Assembly: GCA_964412195.1 (NCBI GenBank)
Contig: CAYPNP010000008.1
Span: 130,945-194,944, forward strand
Reading direction: 5' to 3'
From: CAYPNP01 sp964412195
GTDB lineage: Bacteria > Acidobacteriota > JAAYUB01
Length of the DNA stretch: 64,000 nucleotides
Below the pieces are notes generated by a model, which saw only the letters and a program-made list of their open reading frames with translations, searched no databases and had not been told where the DNA came from. Of the stretch, positions 16,107 to 26,244 are shown piece by piece (position 1 is the stretch's first letter; the number at the start of each line of letters is the position of its first letter). A program made the translations under genes and the position numbers.

Positions 16107-17792
16107 ATGGAATGGATCGCCGACACCCTGCGGCACAATCCCGAGCTGGCCATTTTCCTGACCCTGGGCCTGGGGTACAGCCTCGGCAAGCTGCGGCTGG
16201 GCAAGGTCTCCCTCGGGGCGGTGACGGGGACCCTGATCGCGGGGCTGCTGATCGGCCAGCTGGGCATTGCCATCTCCTCCGACGTCAAGTCCATCTTCTT
16301 CCTGATGTTCCTGTTCGCCGTGGGGTACGGCGCGGGCCCCCAGTTCATCAACGGGTTGAAGCGGGATGGCATATCCCAGGTGCTGTTCGCGGTGGTCCAG
16401 TGCCTCGCCTGCCTGGCCGCCACGTACGCCGCCGCCCGGATCCTCGGTTTCGACGTGGGGTCCGCGGCCGGGCTGCTCGCCGGCGCCTGCACCATCTCCC
16501 CCGTGATCGGGGTGGCCGCGGACGCCATCAACCAACTGGGCCTCCCGGCCGCCGACAAGGTCGCGCTCATCCACAACATCCCGGTCGCGTACGCCGTGAC
16601 GTACATTTTCGGCACGGCCGGCACGGCCTGGTTCCTGGCCACCGTCGGCCCACGGCTGCTCCGGGTGAATCTGCCCGCCGAATGCAGGAAGCTGGAGAGC
16701 CAGCTGGGCGCCGCCCCGGCCGAGCCGGGGGTCGTTCCCGCCTACACACGGTTCTCGGCCCGCGCCTACCGGGTGGCCAACCCGCGGTGGGTCGGCGGGA
16801 CGGTCGGTCAGCTGGAAGCCGCGCTGGCCGACCGGCGGGTCTACGTGAAGCGCGTCCGGCACGGGGAAGAGATCCTCGAACCGGTCCCCGAAACCCCGGT
16901 CCGGGAGGGGGACGTGCTGGCGCTGGTCTCGCGGAGAGAAACCCTGATCGAGATGGAAACCCTCGTCGGGCCGGAAGCAGACGACGGAGCCCTGCTGGAC
17001 TTCCCGGCGGAGGTCCTCGACGTGGTGGTCACCCAGAAAGACGTCATCGGCAAGACCTTGCAGGAGCTCGCCGAAGAGGACCTGGGGCAACGCGGCCGCG
17101 GCACGTTCCTGCGCAAGCTCCAGCGGGGCGGCACGGAGCTGCCGGTCTCCCTGAACCTGAAGGTGAATCGGGGGGACGTGCTCAGCCTGGCCGGCCCCAA
17201 GGACGACGTCGAGCGCAGCGCCCGACTGCTGGGCTACGCCGACCGGCTCACCGACAAGACGGACATGGTGTTCGTTGGCATCGGCATTCTGCTCGGCGGC
17301 CTGCTCGGCGCCGTGGCCGTCCGCGTGGGGGGCATCCCCCTCAGCCTGAGCACCAGCGGCGGGGCGCTGGTCATGGGCCTCGTGTTCGGGTGGCTGCGGT
17401 CGGTCCACCCCACCTTCGGCCGCGTCCCCGCCGCGGCCCTCTGGGTGATGGACAACGTCGGCTGCACCACGTTCATCGCCGCCGTGGGCCTGACGTCGGC
17501 ACCCAGCTTCATCGGCGGCCTCAAGGAGCTCGGCCTGCCCCTGTTCTTCGCCGGCATCTTCGTCACCCTGTTCCCCTTCCTGGTGAGCCTCTTCGTCGGG
17601 AAGTACGTGTTCAAGATGCACCCGGGCGTGCTCCTGGGGGCGTGCGTGGGTGCCCGGACCGCGGCGTCCCTTCCGTCCGTCCAGGACGCCGCCGACAGCC
17701 GGGTGCCCGCTTTGGGATACTCGGTCACCTACGCCGTCGGCAACATCCTGCTCATCATCTGGGGGATGCTGATCGTCGTCATGCTGGCCTGA
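16107..17792 (+). CDS. AspT/YidE-type transporter with TrkA-C domains
   Basis: A 561-residue protein of the aspartate:alanine exchanger family. Two blocks of membrane helices (about residues 1-175 and 385-561) flank a soluble middle with two TrkA-C (RCK-C) domains, visible around residues 210-295 and 305-385 with PVREGDVLALVSRRETL and NRGDVLSLAGPKDDVE. Membrane motifs GYGAGPQFINGLKRDG and the late GACVGARTAASLPSVQD are typical of the family. Known members exchange aspartate for alanine or move dicarboxylates; the substrate here is not decided. The ATG at 16107 follows AAGGAGG. Divergent transcription with a cysteine desulfidase hints at an amino-acid link. Confidence 0.88.
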   Translation: MEWIADTLRHNPELAIFLTLGLGYSLGKLRLGKVSLGAVTGTLIAGLLIGQLGIAISSDVKSIFFLMFLFAVGYGAGPQFINGLKRDGISQVLFAVVQCLACLAATYAAARILGFDVGSAAGLLAGACTISPVIGVAADAINQLGLPAADKVALIHNIPVAYAVTYIFGTAGTAWFLATVGPRLLRVNLPAECRKLESQLGAAPAEPGVVPAYTRFSARAYRVANPRWVGGTVGQLEAALADRRVYVKRVRHGEEILEPVPETPVREGDVLALVSRRETLIEMETLVGPEADDGALLDFPAEVLDVVVTQKDVIGKTLQELAEEDLGQRGRGTFLRKLQRGGTELPVSLNLKVNRGDVLSLAGPKDDVERSARLLGYADRLTDKTDMVFVGIGILLGGLLGAVAVRVGGIPLSLSTSGGALVMGLVFGWLRSVHPTFGRVPAAALWVMDNVGCTTFIAAVGLTSAPSFIGGLKELGLPLFFAGIFVTLFPFLVSLFVGKYVFKMHPGVLLGACVGARTAASLPSVQDAADSRVPALGYSVTYAVGNILLIIWGMLIVVMLA

Positions 17793-17835
17793 GGCCGGGT
17801 CCCGTCATCCGCTTCGCCGGAACCATTCATGGCTC

Positions 17836-20397
17836 CTACTTAATGTCCGGGTTGGTGATTCCCACCGACTCCCGCTTGCTCTGCCAGACCGCCCAGGCGA
17901 GGGCGGCCGCGCAGACCGTGAGCACCAGGACGCCGACGAGGCGGACCCCCAGGGAGGGGGATTGGCCGGCGGCCGCGGCGGGGGCGACGAGGTTGTAGTC
18001 CAGCACCAGCGCCAGGGCCAGCAGGCTGACCATGTTCATCACCTTGATCAGCGGGTTGATGGCCGGCCCGGCCGTGTCCTTCAGCGGGTCGCCCACCGTG
18101 TCGCCGGTGACGGCGGCCATGTGCGCCGGCGAGCCCTTGCCGCCGTACACGCCGTCCTCGATCAGCTTCTTGGCGTTGTCCCAAGCCCCGCCGGCGTTGG
18201 ACATGAACACGGCCAGCAGCTGTCCCACCAGGATCATCCCGGCGAGGAAGCCGCCCATGGCGTACGGCCCCAGCAGGAAGCCGGTCAGGATCGGCGCCAC
18301 GAGGGCCAGCAGGCCCGGGCCGATCAGCTCCTTCTGGGCGGTATGGGTGCAGATGTCCACCACCCGGCCGTAGTCGGGCTTCTTCGTCCCCTCCCAGATG
18401 GCCAGGTCGCGGAATTGGGCCCGGCACTCCTTGACGATCTGGAACGCGGCCCGCCCCACCGCCCGGATCAGCATGCTGCTGAACAGGAACGGCACGGCGC
18501 CGCCGAGGAGGAAGCCGAGGAAGACCAGCGGCTCGGCCACCGTCAGCTTGCCGGCCTCGGCGGCGTACTGCGTCAGGGTCATGAGCTGGATCCTGTCCTC
18601 GCTGCCCACCGCGATGACGGCGATGAAGCTGGAGAACAACGACACGGCGGCGATGACCGCCGAGCCGATGGCGATGCCCTTGGTCTCGGCCTTGGTGGTG
18701 TTGCCGACCGCGTCCAGGTCCGCCAGGATCTGGCGGGCGCGCTTGTAGTTGCCGGGGTTCTCGCGCTCCATGGCCTCCGGGTCGTAGCCCATCTCGCCGA
18801 TGCCGTTGGCGTTGTCGGCCACCGGGCCGAACACGTCCATGGAGATGGTGTTGCCGGTCAGGGTCAGCATGCCGATGCCGGTCATGGCCACGCCGTAGGC
18901 CACGAAGAGCGGCGGCGCCCCGGCGTAGCACAGGACCGACAGCAGGATGGCGCCGGCGATCACCGCCAGGGTGGCCACCGTGCTTTCGTAGCCGACGGCG
19001 AATCCCTGGATGATGTTGGTGGCGTGGCCGGTGGTGCAGGCTTTGGCCAGGCTCTTCACCGGGGCGTGGCTGGTGTGGGTGAAGTAACTGGTGACCTTGT
19101 TCAAGACAATGGCCAGGAGGACCCCGATGAGACAGGTCAGGGCCGGCCGCATGTCCAGGCCCGGCACGCCGAAACTGGCCAGCCAGCCGAGCGCGGAGGG
19201 ATCTCCGCCCGGGAACCCGGCGCGGGCCATGGGATTGGCCGCCAGGTAGGCCGGGGTGAAGTGGAGGTAGGCCAAGCCCAGCAGGAAGAAGCCGGCGACG
19301 CTGATGGCCGAGCCGATCCAGAAGCCGCGGTGGACGCGCCGCAGGGCGGTGTCGGAGGTGTCCCCCGGACCCGCCTTGACCGTGTAGGTGCTGATGATGG
19401 AGCCCAGCACGCCGATGCCGCGCACCAGCAGGGGGAAGATCACGCCCTTGTGCCCGAAGCTGGCCATGCCCAGGATCATGGCCGCCACGATGGTGACCTC
19501 GTAGCTCTCGAAGATGTCGGCGGCCATGCCGGCGCAATCGCCGACGTTGTCGCCGACGTTGTCGGCGATGGTGGCGGCGTTGCGCGGGTCGTCTTCGGGG
19601 ATGTTCTTCTCGATCTTGCCCACCAGGTCGGCGCCCACGTCGGCGGCCTTGGTGTAGATCCCGCCGCCGACGCGCATGAACAGCGCCAGCAGCGTGCCGC
19701 CGAAGCCGAAGCCGAGCAGCGCCTCGTAGGCCTTCTCGCCGAAGAGCAGGAAGATCATGGTGCCGCCCAGCAGGCCCAGGCCGTCGGTCAGCATGCCGGT
19801 GATGGTGCCGGTGCGGTAGCCCAGCTGCATGGCCTCGCCGTAGCTGCGCGTGGCCGCCGCCGCCACCCGCAGGTTGCCGGTGGTGGCCAGCCGCATGCCC
19901 ACGAACCCCACCAGCCACGAGAACAGCGCCCCGACGATGAACGCGCCGGCCCGGCCCCAGCGGAAGGCCGGCTCGGCGCCGGTGTAGGTCAGGAACAGCA
20001 GCACGGTGATGAGGACGATCAGCGGCCCGATGCGCCGGAACTGGGCCTTGAGGTAGGCGTTGGCGCCCTCCCGGACGGCGGCGGCCACCTCCTGCATGCG
20101 GGGGGTGCCCCGATCGGCCCGGCGGACCTGCCGCACCAGCGCCAGCGCGTACAGCAGGCCGGCCACCGCCACGCCCAGCACGGACAGGAGACAGACGATC
20201 TCCAGCGTGTCGTACTTGGGGTCCTGGAAGAGGGAGAAGAGGGCGAAGCTTTTCGGGCCGGGAGCGCCCTCCGGCCCCGGCGGGACGTCGGCCCGGCCCG
20301 GCCACGCCAGGAAGGCCCCGGCGAAGAAACTCAGCAGCGCGAACAGGTAGATCCGGCGGATCGCCGGCGAGCGAAGCAGGTTCCGCATGCGGCTCAT
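17836..20397 (-). CDS. hppA: K+-independent proton-pumping membrane pyrophosphatase
   Basis: An integral membrane enzyme that couples pyrophosphate hydrolysis to ion transport across the cytoplasmic membrane. The pyrophosphate-binding region ADVGADLVGKIEKN and DDPRNAATIADNVGDN is intact, as is the C-terminal TGDTVGDPLKDTAGPAINP. The diagnostic position reads GNTTKAETKG: a lysine where K+-dependent enzymes have alanine, which marks the K+-independent, H+-pumping class. At 853 residues it is longer than usual because of an N-terminal extension of about 80 residues holding an extra helix and a Pro/Gly-rich stretch. A GGAG site precedes the ATG at 20397. The 254-residue unknown gene lies 21 bases upstream on the same strand. 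Confidence 0.95.
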   Translation of the reverse strand: MSRMRNLLRSPAIRRIYLFALLSFFAGAFLAWPGRADVPPGPEGAPGPKSFALFSLFQDPKYDTLEIVCLLSVLGVAVAGLLYALALVRQVRRADRGTPRMQEVAAAVREGANAYLKAQFRRIGPLIVLITVLLFLTYTGAEPAFRWGRAGAFIVGALFSWLVGFVGMRLATTGNLRVAAAATRSYGEAMQLGYRTGTITGMLTDGLGLLGGTMIFLLFGEKAYEALLGFGFGGTLLALFMRVGGGIYTKAADVGADLVGKIEKNIPEDDPRNAATIADNVGDNVGDCAGMAADIFESYEVTIVAAMILGMASFGHKGVIFPLLVRGIGVLGSIISTYTVKAGPGDTSDTALRRVHRGFWIGSAISVAGFFLLGLAYLHFTPAYLAANPMARAGFPGGDPSALGWLASFGVPGLDMRPALTCLIGVLLAIVLNKVTSYFTHTSHAPVKSLAKACTTGHATNIIQGFAVGYESTVATLAVIAGAILLSVLCYAGAPPLFVAYGVAMTGIGMLTLTGNTISMDVFGPVADNANGIGEMGYDPEAMERENPGNYKRARQILADLDAVGNTTKAETKGIAIGSAVIAAVSLFSSFIAVIAVGSEDRIQLMTLTQYAAEAGKLTVAEPLVFLGFLLGGAVPFLFSSMLIRAVGRAAFQIVKECRAQFRDLAIWEGTKKPDYGRVVDICTHTAQKELIGPGLLALVAPILTGFLLGPYAMGGFLAGMILVGQLLAVFMSNAGGAWDNAKKLIEDGVYGGKGSPAHMAAVTGDTVGDPLKDTAGPAINPLIKVMNMVSLLALALVLDYNLVAPAAAAGQSPSLGVRLVGVLVLTVCAAALAWAVWQSKRESVGITNPDIK

Positions 20398-20418
20398 GGC
20401 ACACTCCGCGAAGGAAAA

Positions 20419-21183
20419 TCAGACGAACGAGGCCGACCGCCACCACTTGGCGTGGCGGACTTCCAGCTCGGCCACCGGAGGGAAGTGGTAGAACTTCATT
20501 CCCCGCTGGTCGCCGAGGAAGAAGCCCCGGCGGATGGTCCGGTAGAAGGCGAACACGTACGGCGAGCGCGAGACGGTCTTGGTCGGCTTCTCCGGCGCCG
20601 CCACCAGCTGGTCGATGCAGTCCATGATGTGCATGGGGTCGGCGTACGGCAGGTAGCCGGCCATCCGGCCATCCTCGTCCCGGTCGAACAGCAGGTCCGC
20701 GAACAGCAGCCGGGGGCAGGCCACCGGATTGTCCGGCGCGGTCATGACCCGGCAGAACTCCGCCGGCGGCAGCATGGACACCACCATCGGGGTCATGGGG
20801 CAGAGCTCCAGGTAGAGGTTGGGACCGGGGGCGTCGAGGGAGAGATCGTACACGGACGGCTCCAGGCCCAGGACGCGGCCGTCGATGGTGGTCAGGTACA
20901 GCTTGCCCATCATGGACAGCTCCAGGTGCTCCAGGACGCGGTAGACGCTGATGTACTTGCTGCGCTTGGGGGCTCCGTCCGGGTGGGGGGCGCAGCGCTG
21001 CCGGATGTCCTCGAGGCGGAAGTAGCCGCTCTTCAGCCCGGGATCGATCTCGAGGAACATCTGGTGGCCCCGGGTCAGCTTGCGGGTGCCCACGGCCATG
21101 TAGAGCCCGAAGGCCTCCGGCTCGAGGTGGGAGGCCACCAGCGCCTCGCAGTGGTTGCAGAGCATGTAATAGTGGATGTCCAT
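20419..21183 (-). CDS. Hypothetical protein, 254 residues, upstream of hppA
   Basis: I do not recognise this family. The protein is soluble, begins MDIHYYMLCNHCEALVAS and has a near-N-terminal CNHC pair, then mixed alpha/beta sequence with KRSKYISVYRVLEHLELS and PVACPRLLFADLLFDRDEDG. The end, RRGFFLGDQRGMKFYHFPP, is rich in aromatics. The ATG at 21183 has an AGGAGG site at ideal distance, whereas the frame upstream looks non-coding. It sits 21 bases before hppA on the same strand and has its own extended -10 promoter, so the two probably form an operon. A link to pyrophosphatase function is only positional. Confidence 0.75.
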   Translation of the reverse strand: MDIHYYMLCNHCEALVASHLEPEAFGLYMAVGTRKLTRGHQMFLEIDPGLKSGYFRLEDIRQRCAPHPDGAPKRSKYISVYRVLEHLELSMMGKLYLTTIDGRVLGLEPSVYDLSLDAPGPNLYLELCPMTPMVVSMLPPAEFCRVMTAPDNPVACPRLLFADLLFDRDEDGRMAGYLPYADPMHIMDCIDQLVAAPEKPTKTVSRSPYVFAFYRTIRRGFFLGDQRGMKFYHFPPVAELEVRHAKWWRSASFV

Positions 21184-21243
21184 GCGAACCTCCTGGGAAG
21201 TCCCGGACGCGCGGCCGGATCCACCGACTGTGCCCGTGCGTCC

Positions 21244-21252
21244 AGTGTAGCA
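21244..21252 (-). promoter_or_regulatory. Extended -10 promoter for the hypothetical-hppA operon
   Basis: Read on the minus strand, TGC followed by TACACT (plus 21244-21249) forms an extended -10 element about 60 bases upstream of the ATG at 21183. Confidence 0.45.
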
Positions 21253-21366
21253 CAAACAGGGACGGCGGAGCGGGGAGCGGGGGGCCCGCCCAGGCCTTGC
21301 GGCGGACGCCGCCGGGCGGACGATCCCTCCGGCCAAGTTCCCGTTAGGCAAACGCGGCCGGCGCGG

Positions 21367-21374
21367 TGTACAAT
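21367..21374 (+). promoter_or_regulatory. Putative -10 element for the polysaccharide gene run
   Basis: GGTGTACAAT with TACAAT at 21369-21374 lies 65 bases upstream of the pyruvyl transferase start. No clear -35 is seen. Confidence 0.4.
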
Positions 21375-21439
21375 CCTTTGCGGACAAACCAATCCCAAGG
21401 GGGACGCGTGGCAGAGGGATCTCCGGCCGGGAGCGGACC

Positions 21440-22462
21440 ATGAAGCCCCCGGACAGCGAGCAATCCGCCGGAACCGGCCGGGCAGCAGGCGGGGGGAATT
21501 CTTTGCCCTGCTGCCGGACCCGCCGGGAAGACCTCGACGCCGCGGGCCGCGGGCTGAAGCAGGAGCTGGCCCGGGTCCTGGCCGAGCTGGTGCCGCCGGG
21601 CTCCCGGGTCGCGTTCCTCGACTACCCGGTGCACTCCAATTTGGGCGACCACCTGATCCGGCTGGCGACCGAACAGTGGCTGCAGGATTCCGAGATCCCG
21701 GTTGCCGGCCTCTGGAGCCTCCAGAATTTCCGGTATCCGCCGCTGCCCGAGGAAACGGTCATCCTGCTGCAGGGCGGAGGCAACCTCGGCGACCTCTACC
21801 CCCAGCAGCCCTTCCGTGAGCGCGTGGTGGCGCGCTACCCGCGCCACCGGATCGTGTTCCTGCCCCAAGCGGTCCACTACCGGGATCCCGGCCGGGCGGC
21901 CGCCGCGGCGGCCCGGCTGTCCGCCCACCCGCGCCTGACGGTTCTCCTGCGGGACGGGCGCAGCCTGGAAGCCGCCCGCCGCCATTTCCCGGATTGCGAC
22001 CTGCGGCTGGCCCCCGACATGGCCAGCTGGCTCCATCCCTGGCAACGGGGACCGGCTGGGCCGGCATCGGGCGAGGCTTCCGCCGGCACGCTCTACCTCC
22101 TGCGCCGCGACATGGAGCTGCGCAGGGGGCAGGAGACCCCCGACTGCGGCCCCGGCTGGCACGGCGACTGGCGGGACCTGCTGGGGCACCGCTACTGGCG
22201 CCTCCGGCTGCTGAAGGCGGCGGGCGTCGTGCTGCCCGCGGGCACGATGGCCGCCCTGAGCCGGCGCGAGGCGGAGCGGGCCGTCGCCCTGTGCGTCAGC
22301 CATTTCCGCGCCCACGAACGGGTTGTCTCCTCCCGCCTGCACGGGTTCCTGCTGGCCTGCCTGCTGGGGATCCCCGGCGTGCTCCTGGACAACAGCTACG
22401 GCAAGAACCACGCTTACTACCAGACCTGGTTCCCACGCCTCACCCCGCCGGCGGAAGGGTAG
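21440..22462 (+). CDS. Polysaccharide pyruvyl transferase family protein
   Basis: A 340-residue protein of the family that adds pyruvate ketals to sugars of exported polysaccharides (CsaB/EpsI-like). Recognisable motifs are DYPVHSNLGDHLIRLATE (about residues 64-81), VILLQGGGNLGDLYP (about 108-122) and the late SRLHGFLLACLLGIPGVLLD with NSYGKN, a set characteristic of the family. The first 35 residues are poorly conserved and low complexity. It precedes the Wzm/Wzt export genes on the same strand, which supports a role in decorating the polysaccharide they export. Direct pyruvylation is family inference. Confidence 0.87.
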   Translation: MKPPDSEQSAGTGRAAGGGNSLPCCRTRREDLDAAGRGLKQELARVLAELVPPGSRVAFLDYPVHSNLGDHLIRLATEQWLQDSEIPVAGLWSLQNFRYPPLPEETVILLQGGGNLGDLYPQQPFRERVVARYPRHRIVFLPQAVHYRDPGRAAAAAARLSAHPRLTVLLRDGRSLEAARRHFPDCDLRLAPDMASWLHPWQRGPAGPASGEASAGTLYLLRRDMELRRGQETPDCGPGWHGDWRDLLGHRYWRLRLLKAAGVVLPAGTMAALSRREAERAVALCVSHFRAHERVVSSRLHGFLLACLLGIPGVLLDNSYGKNHAYYQTWFPRLTPPAEG

Positions 22463-22499
22463 GGCGGCGGGGCCGCGCGGCCGGGTGCCGGATCCGGCA

Positions 22500-22527
22500 T
22501 TGCTTTTCGCGCAAACTGGGCTATGAT
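22500..22527 (+). promoter_or_regulatory. Possible promoter just before the Wzm gene
   Basis: TTGCTT (22500-22505) and TATGAT (22522-22527) are 16 bases apart. The predicted start of transcription, near 22534, coincides with the translation start, so any transcript from it would be leaderless. Confidence 0.35.
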
Positions 22528-22535
22528 TTCCCGTG

Positions 22536-23393
22536 ATGTCCCGGACGATGGAAAACCCACTACTGCCGGATGACGAGCCCTTGACGGAGATCGTCCCCAC
22601 GCGGGGATTCGCGGCCCTCCAGTTCCGCGAAATCTGGGACTACCGCGAGCTCCTGCGCTTCCTGGCCGAGCGCGACCTGAAGGTCCGCTACAAGCAGACT
22701 CTGCTGGGGGCGGCCTGGGCGGTCATCCAGCCTCTGTTCACCATGATCGTGTTCACGCTGTTCTTCGGCAAGCTCGGCCGGATGCCCTCGGACGGCCTTC
22801 CTTACTCGGTGTTCAGCTACACGGCCCTGGTGCCGTGGACCTTTTTCGCCACCAACCTGACCATGGCCTCCAACAGCCTGGTCAACAACTCCCACCTCCT
22901 GACCAAGGTTTATTTCCCGCGGATCCTGATTCCGCTGGCATCGGTGCTGCCATCGCTGGTGGACTTCGCCCTGGCCTTCCTGGTCCTGGTGGGCATGGTG
23001 GCCTTCCACGGCATTGTGCCGACGGCCAACCTGGCGTGGCTGCCCCTCTTCCTGCTCATGGCCGCGGCGGCCTCCGTGGGGGCGGGCCTCTGGCTGGCGG
23101 CGCTGAACGTGCAGTTCCGCGATGTGAGATACGCCGTGCCGTTCCTGCTGCAGTTCTGGCTCTTCATCACCCCGGTGGCCTACCCCAGCAGCCTGCTCCG
23201 GGAGCCCTGGAAGACCCTGTACGGCCTCAACCCGATGGCCGGCGTGGTGGAAGGTTTCCGCTGGTCCCTGCTCGGCCTGCGCGGCGGCCCCGGCCCGCTG
23301 GTCTGGGCCTCCGCGCTGGCGGCCCTGCTGCTGCTCGCCAGCGGCCTGCTGTATTTCCGGCGGATGGAACGCACGTTCGCCGACACGGTGTGA
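22536..23393 (+). CDS. Polysaccharide ABC export permease (Wzm/TagG type)
   Basis: A 285-residue ABC-2 permease. The N-terminal amphipathic stretch YRELLRFLAERDLKVRYKQT followed by LLGAAWAVIQPLFTMIVFTL is the hallmark of Wzm/RfbA-type polysaccharide and teichoic-acid exporters, and six membrane helices follow. With the adjacent ATPase it should flip a lipid-linked O-antigen or other glycan across the inner membrane. Start sites GTG 22533, ATG 22536 and ATG 22548 are all in frame; none has a clear ribosome site. The next gene begins six bases after the stop, so the pair is co-translated. Confidence 0.93.
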   Translation: MSRTMENPLLPDDEPLTEIVPTRGFAALQFREIWDYRELLRFLAERDLKVRYKQTLLGAAWAVIQPLFTMIVFTLFFGKLGRMPSDGLPYSVFSYTALVPWTFFATNLTMASNSLVNNSHLLTKVYFPRILIPLASVLPSLVDFALAFLVLVGMVAFHGIVPTANLAWLPLFLLMAAAASVGAGLWLAALNVQFRDVRYAVPFLLQFWLFITPVAYPSSLLREPWKTLYGLNPMAGVVEGFRWSLLGLRGGPGPLVWASALAALLLLASGLLYFRRMERTFADTV

Positions 23394-23399
23394 GCGACC

Positions 23400-24704
<1,305 letters not shown>

Positions 24705-24769
24705 CCGTCCCGGCAGCGGGAGGAAACGCTGCGCGGCCGAAGGTCCTTGGCTCGAGGCCCGGGGTGGTT

Positions 24770-24775
24770 TACAAT
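24770..24775 (+). promoter_or_regulatory. Putative -10 element of the aminopeptidase gene
   Basis: TACAAT within GGTTTACAAT, 49 bases upstream of the ATG at 24825; no good -35. Confidence 0.4.
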
Positions 24776-24824
24776 TCGTCTGCGGATTCCGGAACGGCAC
24801 TGAATTTCCCAGGAGGCACACACC

Positions 24825-26213
24825 ATGTTCGATCCCCGGATTTACATCGACCGCCGGCGGCGGTTGCAGTCGCAGTTCGACACCGGCGTGCTGCTGTTCC
24901 TCGGCAACGAGGAAAGCCCCATGAACTACACCGCCAACACCTACCACTTCCGGCAGGACAGCACCTTTCTGTACTACTTCGGCCTGAGCCAGCCGGGGCT
25001 GGCCGCCGTCATCGACGTGGACAACGACCGCGCCGTGATCTACGGCGCCGACCTGACCATCGACGACATCGTCTGGACCGGCCCGCTGCCCACCGTGGCC
25101 GAGCAGGCCGCCCTCGCCGGAGTGGCGGATACCGCCCCGCCCCGGGCGCTGGACGAGTTCCTGCAGGACGCGGTGGCGCAGGGGCGCCCGATCCATTTCC
25201 TTCCGCCCTACCGGCCGGAGAACCAGATCAAGCTGCTCCGCTGGCTCGGCATCTATCCCGACCGCGCCGCCGCCTCGGCGTCGGTGCAGTTCATTCGGGC
25301 CGTGGTGGAGATGCGGGCGGTGAAGTCCGCCGAGGAGATCGAGGAAATCGAGAAGGCGGTCAACGTCTCCGTGGACATGCACCTGGCCGGCATGCGCCTG
25401 GCGCGCGCCGGCATGACGGAGGCCGGGATCATGGCCCGCGTCACCGAGGTGGCGCAGGCGGCGGGCGGCGGGCTCTCATTCCCGGTGATTGCCACCACCC
25501 ACGGCGAGACGCTGCACAATCACTTCTACGGCCACACCCTGCGGAGCGGCGACCTCTTCCTGCTGGACGCCGGCCACGAGACCGCGCGCGGCTACGCGGG
25601 CGACCTGACCAGCACCTTCCCGGTGGACCAGAAGTTCACGCCGCGCCAGCGCGAGATCTACGACCTGGTCATCCGCGCCCAGGAAGCCGCCGTCCGGTCG
25701 ATCCGGCCGGGCGTGCCCTTCCGGGAGGTCCACCTGCTGGCATGCCGGACGCTGGCCGCCGGACTCAAGAACCTCGGCCTGATGCAGGGGGACGTGGAGG
25801 AGGCGGTGGCCTTGGGCGCCCACGCCATGTTCTTCCAGTGCGGCCTGGGACACATGATGGGCCTGGACGTCCACGACATGGAGGACCTCGGCGAGGTCTA
25901 CGTCGGCTACGAGGGCCAGCCCAAGAGCACCGTCTTCGGCTTCAAGTCGCTCCGTCTGGCGCGGCCGCTCAAGCCCGGCTTCGTCCTGACCGTCGAGCCC
26001 GGCGTCTACATCATCCCGGCCCTCATCGACCAGTGGAAGGCGGCGGGCAAGTTCACCGACTTCATCCGGTACGACCGGCTGGAGGCCTACCGCGACTTCG
26101 GCGGGATCCGCAACGAGGACGACTACGTGGTGACCGCCGACGGCTGCCGCCGCCTCGGCAAGGGCAAGCCCACCTCCAGCGCGGAGGTGGAGGCCGTCCG
26201 CAGCCAGGCGTGA
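24825..26213 (+). CDS. pepP: Aminopeptidase P family protein (Xaa-Pro aminopeptidase, M24B)
   Basis: A 462-residue metallopeptidase that removes an N-terminal residue preceding proline. The N-terminal domain (about residues 1-170) is the creatinase-like part; the catalytic pita-bread fold follows. Metal ligands can be read in order: aspartates in LLDAGHET and GDLTSTFP, histidine in CGLGHMMGLDVHD, glutamates in LTVEPGVY and GGIRNEDDY. An AGGAGG site precedes the ATG at 24825. It appears monocistronic and converges on the esterase remnant. Which peptides it acts on cannot be told; a general role in peptide turnover in the cytoplasm is usual. Confidence 0.93.
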   Translation: MFDPRIYIDRRRRLQSQFDTGVLLFLGNEESPMNYTANTYHFRQDSTFLYYFGLSQPGLAAVIDVDNDRAVIYGADLTIDDIVWTGPLPTVAEQAALAGVADTAPPRALDEFLQDAVAQGRPIHFLPPYRPENQIKLLRWLGIYPDRAAASASVQFIRAVVEMRAVKSAEEIEEIEKAVNVSVDMHLAGMRLARAGMTEAGIMARVTEVAQAAGGGLSFPVIATTHGETLHNHFYGHTLRSGDLFLLDAGHETARGYAGDLTSTFPVDQKFTPRQREIYDLVIRAQEAAVRSIRPGVPFREVHLLACRTLAAGLKNLGLMQGDVEEAVALGAHAMFFQCGLGHMMGLDVHDMEDLGEVYVGYEGQPKSTVFGFKSLRLARPLKPGFVLTVEPGVYIIPALIDQWKAAGKFTDFIRYDRLEAYRDFGGIRNEDDYVVTADGCRRLGKGKPTSSAEVEAVRSQA

Positions 26214-26244
26214 GGCCGGCCCCTTCGGAGCGCGGGGCCCGGTC

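Noticed and set aside
17962..21819. Nearly 1300-codon open frame on the plus strand opposite hppA
   Set aside because: Composition is His/Gln/Asp/Arg-biased shadow coding opposite a well conserved pyrophosphatase.
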